Of a stretch of 10,234 bases of DNA, positions 6,312 through 10,234 are shown piece after piece. Where the stretch lies: assembly GCA_050011095.1 (NCBI GenBank), contig JBEKJU010000108.1:1-10234 (forward strand). Direction: 5' to 3'. A program made the position numbers and the translations under genes. The notes beneath the pieces are model-generated. The model ran no database searches and had not been told where the DNA came from. It saw only the letters and a program-made list of their open reading frames with translations. The stretch comes from JBEKJU01 sp050011095 (lineage in GTDB: Bacteria; Desulfobacterota; Syntrophorhabdia; Syntrophorhabdales; WCHB1-27). The stretch's first letter is position 1. Every line of letters begins with the position of its first letter.

Positions 6312-6553
6312 TGACGCGAAAACATCACAGGAGATTCTGGCCGTCTCTCCTGCTGTCGTTCGTGTCCTTCCGGCAGCACTGTGTACCTTACAAATCGGAG
6401 ATAAACGGTGGGTTTCGTCGCCTGCCGCGCCGGGCTTCATTCCTCCCACGCAAAAGACAGGCAGAGATTTATCGAAATTGGCTTTTCTGAGGACGGCATG
6501 GGCGCCAAGACCTGCGTCGCCGTCACGGGCAGGGGTGAGGATGGCGCTCTCTC
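6312..6553. other. Gene-free stretch after the serine-hydrolase pseudogene
   Basis: About 240 bases with no credible protein in any frame and no hairpin followed by a T tract. Nothing recognisable seen. Confidence 0.4.
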
Positions 6554-6772
6554 TCAACCGTTGGCCGTCTCGGACGTATGCATAGTACAATGTTGCCAGT
6601 CGTAGCGCGGATGTCCTTGGCTAAAGTCGCAATGCGCCTGACACATAAAGTGTACTTCACCCTCGGTTATGCATGAAGGAACGACGATAGGCTCCGAGCA
6701 AATACCTCTCCCCCGTGAACACTTCGCCACGTCAGTTGCATAAAAGCAGGCCGGGGCGCTATATTTATCCAA
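6554..6772 (-). CDS. Possible cysteine-rich small protein
   Basis: A 72-codon frame with seven Cys (positions 9, 18, 25, 34, 44, 48, 62) and several His, among them H-F-M-C-Q-A-H-C and Y-D-W-Q-H-C. I recognise no family. The frame opens one codon after a TAG, at TTG 6772, with AGGA 7 bases upstream; no upstream ATG is available. The Cys density is about three times that expected by chance and the residue spacing looks like a metal-binding or disulphide protein. There is no homology evidence, the start codon is weak, and the frame could equally be the end of a decayed gene. It lies divergently from the alpha/beta hydrolase, 46 bases away. Confidence 0.33.
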   Translation of the reverse strand: MDKYSAPACFYATDVAKCSRGRGICSEPIVVPSCITEGEVHFMCQAHCDFSQGHPRYDWQHCTMHTSETANG

Positions 6773-6818
6773 TGCCTATTCCTGCCCTATGGGCGGGTGA
6801 GATGAAAAGAGGTGCCCC

Positions 6819-7682
6819 GTGTCGAGAGCAACGGCCAATGGCATTGATATCGAGTACGAAACCCTCGGAGACCCTGCCGCCCGCCCGCTCCTTTTGATCA
6901 ACGGACTCGCGAGCCAGCTTATCCTGTGGGACGATAGCATTTGCGAGGACCTCGTTAAGCGGGGCCATTACGTCATCAGGTTCGACAACAGGGATGCGGG
7001 CCTTTCTACGAAGTGTGACGAGGCGGAGGGTCTCGTCCGGCCTACAGGAGATCCTCCCTCCTATGCGCTCGACGATATGGCCGACGACGCGGTGGGCCTT
7101 CTCGACGCCCTCGGGATCGGCAAGGCGCATGTCTGCGGTACCTCCATGGGCGGGATGATCGCCCAGACCGTGGCGATCCGTCATCCTTCGCGGGTCCAAA
7201 GCCTTATCTCGATCTACTCGACCACCGGTAACAGGGACCTGCCGCCGCCGGATCCCAAGGTGGTAGCATTCCTTATGGCTCCCGCTCCCACGGAACGGGA
7301 CGCGTATATCGAGCACATGGTGGCACTATTCAGGGCGATGACGGGGAAGGGGTTTGCCTTTGACGAAGCGTGGACAAGAACGATCAGCGCCAGGGCGTAC
7401 GACCGCTCTTTCTGCCCCGAGGGGGTTGCCCGCCAGGTCAATGCCGTAATGACCCAAGCCGACAGGAGGAATGCCCTGGCTTCCGTGACGGCACCGACGC
7501 TCGTCATCCACGGGACCGACGACCCCGTTATCCCCGTGGAGGCCGGCAGGGATACGGCCGAGGCCATACCTGGAGCGCACCTGATGCTGATCGAGGGCAT
7601 GGGTCACGATCTCCCCCACGGCGGGGCATGGCCGGGCATCGTTGAGGCAATTGCCGCCCACACGTTGAAGGCTAGCCCCTAG
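6819..7682 (+). CDS. Alpha/beta-fold hydrolase
   Basis: 287 residues from GTG 6819, with AGAGG 6 bases upstream. The fold markers are in order: L-L-L-I-N-G-L (oxyanion strand, about 24-30), F-D-N-R-D-A-G-L-S (55-63), the nucleophile elbow G-T-S-M-G-G with S109, the acid H-G-T-D-D-P with D235, and G-M-G-H-D-L with H263. The F-D-N-R-D-x-G-x-S motif and the cap region (about 135-205) fit the group that includes RdmC-like methylesterases and many uncharacterised esterases. It has no signal peptide, so it is cytoplasmic. The substrate cannot be predicted. It appears to be a single-gene unit; no partner follows on the same strand. Confidence 0.93.
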   Translation: MSRATANGIDIEYETLGDPAARPLLLINGLASQLILWDDSICEDLVKRGHYVIRFDNRDAGLSTKCDEAEGLVRPTGDPPSYALDDMADDAVGLLDALGIGKAHVCGTSMGGMIAQTVAIRHPSRVQSLISIYSTTGNRDLPPPDPKVVAFLMAPAPTERDAYIEHMVALFRAMTGKGFAFDEAWTRTISARAYDRSFCPEGVARQVNAVMTQADRRNALASVTAPTLVIHGTDDPVIPVEAGRDTAEAIPGAHLMLIEGMGHDLPHGGAWPGIVEAIAAHTLKASP

Positions 7683-7987
7683 GGCCTCTATTTGGACGCG
7701 CTTCTCAGTGCGGTTAGGGACCGTCACAGCAGGGAGGATGAGACAAGGCTCACCTACGAATGCAGCATTTAGGAATATTGAACAGGATTGCATATTGCCA
7801 ATCATAGTGGTGACAGTGCAAAGATCAGCCAGGGCTCATGATCTGGGCGATTGAGTGCACCCTGTATCCGCTCGCGGCTACAACGGTTGACATCAAATCC
7901 TCCTGCCGATGAAGGGATCCCCCTGGCCAGTGACATTTCTCCGGGCCAACCACTCGACGCGGCCGGCGACCGTGCTTGGTTTTTGGT
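7683..7987. other. Gene-free stretch after the alpha/beta hydrolase
   Basis: About 300 bases without a convincing gene. Overlapping minus-strand frames covering 7802-8227 are Pro- and Arg-rich, resemble no family and have no ribosome site, so they were not called. Confidence 0.45.
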
Positions 7988-7999
7988 ATGGGATATACC

Positions 8000-8107
8000 A
8001 TGGAGCGACCTGAACACTTCGATCCCTGGTATACGAGCTGGTTTAGCTGGTATCTGCTCGCGTGCGTGGCAGCTGGGATAACAATAGGGGCTGTCGCAAA
8101 GGGGTGA
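8000..8107 (+). CDS. Possible 35-residue single-pass membrane peptide
   Basis: ATG 8000 opens M-E-R-P-E-H-F-D-P-W-Y-T-S-W-F-S-W followed by a hydrophobic run Y-L-L-A-C-V-A-A-G-I-T-I-G-A-V-A, then K-G and TGA. A polar amphipathic start and one membrane helix is what the first segment of a transporter looks like, so this may be the stub of a deleted permease or a genuine small membrane protein. An in-frame ATG at 7988 would add four residues. The ribosome site is weak (GGGA 6 bases upstream). No family was identified. Confidence 0.33.
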   Translation: MERPEHFDPWYTSWFSWYLLACVAAGITIGAVAKG

Positions 8108-8320
8108 ATCACGAGGAAGAGCCAAAAGGGGCAAGGCCGGTCGCGCCCGGAAGGGGCGAGGGAAGGCGGCCCGGCTTGGCCGGAAGTCGAAATGTTCGCA
8201 AAAACGCTTCTCCTCGTCATCCTTCATGTGAACGAATAATCCCGAATCGTTCCAATTTGTGCCGCTTTAAGCGTGCTGCAACATGGCGTCCTTTTTATGA
8301 AAGGCAGTCGATGCAGTCGA
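8108..8320. other. Gene-free spacer before the thioesterase end
   Basis: About 210 bases with no recognisable gene or terminator. GC-rich G-rich runs at 8125-8185 give no convincing stem. Confidence 0.4.
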
Positions 8321-8800
8321 CTACATCCCCAAGGCCCCCTCGCTTTCCTGTCTGCGGATCTTTCTTCGTGCCAGTGCCTGGCGGGATCGGCGCTCCTGCT
8401 CTTCGGTCTCAAAAATCAGGGGCGCAACCGCCTTAGGCTTTAAATCAGCATCCAGGGCCACGTAAGTCAGGTAAGCCGAAGCCGTATGACGCACATCCCC
8501 GGTGATGAGGTTCTCGGCCTCGACCCGTACGCCTACGTCCATGGACGAGGTGCCGGCCATATTAATGCTTGCTTTGAAGGTAACGAGGTCTCCGACGAAG
8601 ACTGGGTGGTGGAAACTTAAACGGTCTATGGATACTGTGACTACATTGCTCCGCGCATGCCGGTACGCAACCACACCGCCTGCATCGTCGATGAGCTTCA
8701 TGATTATGCCGCCGTGTACGTTGCCGGCGATGTTCGCATCCTGCGGCGACATGAGTTGAGCCGTGAGCACCGCGCTCTCACTAACCTTCTTTCCCTCCAT
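8321..8800 (-). CDS. Hotdog-fold acyl-CoA thioesterase (YciA/BACH-like)
   Basis: 159 residues from ATG 8800, with GGGAGG (8813-8808) 7 bases upstream. The single hotdog domain shows D-A-N-I-A-G-N-V-H-G-G-I-I-M-K-L-I-D-D-A-G-G (21-42), the hallmark of bacterial acyl-CoA hydrolases. N23/N27 and D38/D39 are in the catalytic region. V-V-T-V-S-I-D-R-L-S-F-H-H-P-V follows, then V-G-D-L-V-T-F-K-A, the substrate-tunnel strand. These enzymes cleave acyl-CoA to free acid and CoA in the cytoplasm, usually as hexamers. The Arg/Glu-rich C-terminal tail (130-159) is typical. The gene stands alone with its own promoter. Confidence 0.93.
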   Translation of the reverse strand: MEGKKVSESAVLTAQLMSPQDANIAGNVHGGIIMKLIDDAGGVVAYRHARSNVVTVSIDRLSFHHPVFVGDLVTFKASINMAGTSSMDVGVRVEAENLITGDVRHTASAYLTYVALDADLKPKAVAPLIFETEEQERRSRQALARRKIRRQESEGALGM

Positions 8801-8843
8801 CGAATTGCCTCCCTGTGGATTTGGTCATGGATATCTCATTGGT

Positions 8844-8871
8844 ATTATCCTCAATTCCGTCCAAATAGCAA
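8844..8871 (-). promoter_or_regulatory. Candidate sigma-70 promoter of the thioesterase
   Basis: On the minus strand TTGCTA (8871-8866) is followed by 16 bases and GATAAT (8849-8844), about 45 bases upstream of the thioesterase start. Both boxes are close to consensus, with spacing one base short of ideal. Confidence 0.45.
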
Positions 8872-9099
8872 CCAAATATGTATGCGCCTGTCTTCCTCGT
8901 GAAGGATGGAAAGCGAACATGCGGGCCGGCTTGTCTTGCGCCCGGTTGGGCCAGCACCGCTATTTTGAATGCCCCCTGAAGTGTTGTATCGTTTTGCCTT
9001 AAGATCGGTGCTCTACTACAGGGAGCAGGCGATACCCCCCCTGCTACTCGCGTATTCCATCCATGCCGCGAAAGTGAAGATACCATTTGGAAGCGCTGC
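8872..9099. other. Gene-free spacer with a GC-rich hairpin
   Basis: No gene seen. AGCAGG (9024-9029) pairs with CCTGCT (9040-9045) around a C-rich loop, downstream of the DUF1211 gene end on the minus strand. Without a T tract it is only a weak terminator candidate. Confidence 0.35.
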
Positions 9100-9684
9100 C
9101 TATGCTTCTTCACCGGCAAGAGCCTTCTCGATGCGTCGATCCGGTACAAGCCACACCACTGCAACCAGTACGTAAAGACCCTGGGAGATCCATTGCGACC
9201 AAAATGCCGTCGGAATGGCAATGAGGTAAATCAGCGGCGATACCTTTCCCTTCCAATCACTGCCGATAGCCTTCTTTAAGAGAGAATCGGGACCTTGTGA
9301 CGCAATGATGAGCTGCTGCAGTATCCAGTACGCGACAGCAGCCATTAGCAGAACGACACCATAGAGGGCCGATGGTGCCGCGGAGAAGTGATTCTCTCCC
9401 ATCCAACCCGTTGCGAAGGGAAACAGCGATAACCAGAACAACAGATGCAGGTTGGCCCACAGCATCGGCCCCGTGACCTTGTGGGATGTATGCAGCATAT
9501 GGTGATGGTTGTTCCAGTAGATGCCGACATAGACGAAGCTCAACACATAGCTCAAGAACACGGGGATCAAGGGCGCGAGAGCATTGAAGCTCTCGCCATG
9601 AGGCACCTTTAGCTCCAGCACCATGATGGTGATGATGATGGCGATCACGCCGTCGCTGAATGCTTCGAGTCTCGTCGTATTCAT
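9100..9684 (-). CDS. TMEM175/DUF1211-family membrane protein (potassium-channel-like)
   Basis: 194 residues from ATG 9684, giving M-N-T-T-R-L-E-A-F-S-D-G-V-I-A-I. The R-x-x-x-F-S-D-G motif (R5, F9-G12) in the first helix is diagnostic of the family. About six hydrophobic segments follow (roughly 13-25, 38-55, 73-92, 103-123, 147-165, 170-181), the usual count for the single-repeat bacterial form, which assembles as a tetramer. Bacterial members characterised so far are potassium-selective channels without the classical GYG filter. The reading frame stays open far upstream of this ATG, but that part is antisense to the metallopeptidase gene and lacks family features, so the start was set at the motif. 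No ribosome site is visible. Confidence 0.9.
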   Translation of the reverse strand: MNTTRLEAFSDGVIAIIITIMVLELKVPHGESFNALAPLIPVFLSYVLSFVYVGIYWNNHHHMLHTSHKVTGPMLWANLHLLFWLSLFPFATGWMGENHFSAAPSALYGVVLLMAAVAYWILQQLIIASQGPDSLLKKAIGSDWKGKVSPLIYLIAIPTAFWSQWISQGLYVLVAVVWLVPDRRIEKALAGEEA

Positions 9685-9702
9685 GGCAAACTTGCGCCGA
9701 CC

Positions 9703-10234
9703 ATGCACAAAGCTTACCTGATCGCCGCCGCACTCGCCCTGGCCTGCGTCCGCCCGAATCCCTGCGTTGCCGCCGCAACCGTGCCGCCCCCCGCGGACTT
9801 GGCTCTCGCGCGCGACATGCTCAAGGGATTGGTCGAGATCGATACCACGCACGCCCACGGCTCGACCGCCGCGGCGACGGCCATTCAGACCTGGCTTGCC
9901 AACGCCGGCTTTCCGGGATCGGACCTCGTGCTCATCGCTCCGGCCGATCGCCCGGCCAAGGCAAGCCTCGTGGTGCGCTACCGGGGACGGCATCCCAAGC
10001 CCGCCGTGCTCTTCATGGGGCACCTCGATGTGGTGGATGCCAACCCGGCCGACTGGTCGGTCGATCCATTCAAGCTCACGCAGAAAGACGACTGGTTCTA
10101 CGGGCGCGGCACCATCGACATGAAGGATGGCGATGCGGCGCTCGCCGAATCGCTGATCCGGTTGAAACGGGAGCATTACGTACCGGAGCGCGACCTGATT
10201 TTCGCCTTCACGGCGGACGAGGAAGCCGGCGGCG
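9703..10234 (+). CDS. Exported M20-family zinc metallopeptidase, N-terminal 177 residues
   Basis: Open from ATG 9703 to the right edge. The first about 24 residues (M-H-K-A-Y-L-I-A-A-A-L-A-L-A-C ... V-A-A-A) are a signal peptide, so it is periplasmic or secreted. M20 active-site markers are in order: M-G-H-L-D-V-V (H107 zinc ligand, D109), G-R-G-T-I-D-M-K-D-G (D139, bridging zinc ligand) and F-T-A-D-E-E-A-G-G (E173 general base, E174 ligand). These enzymes remove amino acids or acyl groups from small peptides using two zinc ions. The dimerisation domain and the last ligand lie beyond the window. Strong GC bias at third positions sets it apart from the genes further left. No ribosome site precedes this ATG, and its start is 18 bases from the divergent DUF1211 start. 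Confidence 0.92.
   Translation, partial: MHKAYLIAAALALACVRPNPCVAAATVPPPADLALARDMLKGLVEIDTTHAHGSTAAATAIQTWLANAGFPGSDLVLIAPADRPAKASLVVRYRGRHPKPAVLFMGHLDVVDANPADWSVDPFKLTQKDDWFYGRGTIDMKDGDAALAESLIRLKREHYVPERDLIFAFTADEEAGG

Noticed and set aside
7326..7805. Minus-strand 159-codon frame
   Set aside because: Shadow of the alpha/beta hydrolase, with no ribosome site or family match.
7802..8227. Minus-strand 141-codon frame
   Set aside because: Pro/Arg/Ser-rich low-information text with no domain and no start context.
9685..10176. Minus-strand frame open for 164 codons upstream of the DUF1211 start
   Set aside because: It is antisense to the M20 gene, whose active-site motifs are clear. The open frame is a side effect of high third-position GC and shows no family features.

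Overview
The window is a gene-poor stretch of bacterial DNA with moderate to high GC. It carries an unusual load of broken genes: a transposase remnant, a truncated large gene and a beta-lactamase-fold pseudogene. Between these lie intact housekeeping and accessory genes. No rRNA, tRNA or CRISPR array was seen. A rubredoxin and an IS110-type remnant fit a Gram-negative, possibly anaerobic or facultative bacterium (for example deltaproteobacterial), but no gene here fixes the taxonomy.

Layout from left to right. Positions 1-330 hold a minus-strand toxin-antitoxin pair: a ribbon-helix-helix antitoxin overlapping by 4 bases the start of a PIN-domain toxin that leaves the window. It has a good sigma-70 promoter and a direct-repeat operator. 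Positions 617-2560 are a graveyard. The C-terminal remnant of a large uncharacterised gene (617-1579) abuts the N-terminal half of an IS110-family transposase (about 1580-2183), followed by the probable non-coding left end of that element.

Positions 2712-4365 are an intact minus-strand operon: rubredoxin, then a pirin-type cupin, then a two-domain tautomerase. A dyad lies upstream of its first gene. Positions 4440-5112 contain no gene but hold two large inverted-repeat structures. Positions 5113-6311 (plus) are an exported serine hydrolase of the class C beta-lactamase fold, broken by one in-frame stop and one 1-base deletion. An alpha/beta hydrolase (6819-7682, plus) follows. A possible cysteine-rich small ORF lies divergently just upstream of it.

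After a further gene-poor stretch with one possible 35-residue membrane peptide come a hotdog-fold acyl-CoA thioesterase (8321-8800, minus) and a TMEM175/DUF1211 channel-like membrane protein (9100-9684, minus). The window ends in an exported M20-family metallopeptidase (9703 to the edge, plus). Only 18 bases separate the divergent starts of the last two genes, with no room for ordinary promoters, which makes a rearrangement or assembly junction worth checking.

How the genes work together: the toxin-antitoxin pair is a self-contained module. Rubredoxin, pirin and tautomerase appear to be co-transcribed and may form a redox/aromatic-metabolism unit, but that function is inferred. The remaining intact genes look independent. 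The strongest candidates for something new are the rubredoxin-pirin-tautomerase operon, the nested palindromes near 4931-5077, the cysteine-rich small ORF and the remnant of the large protein.
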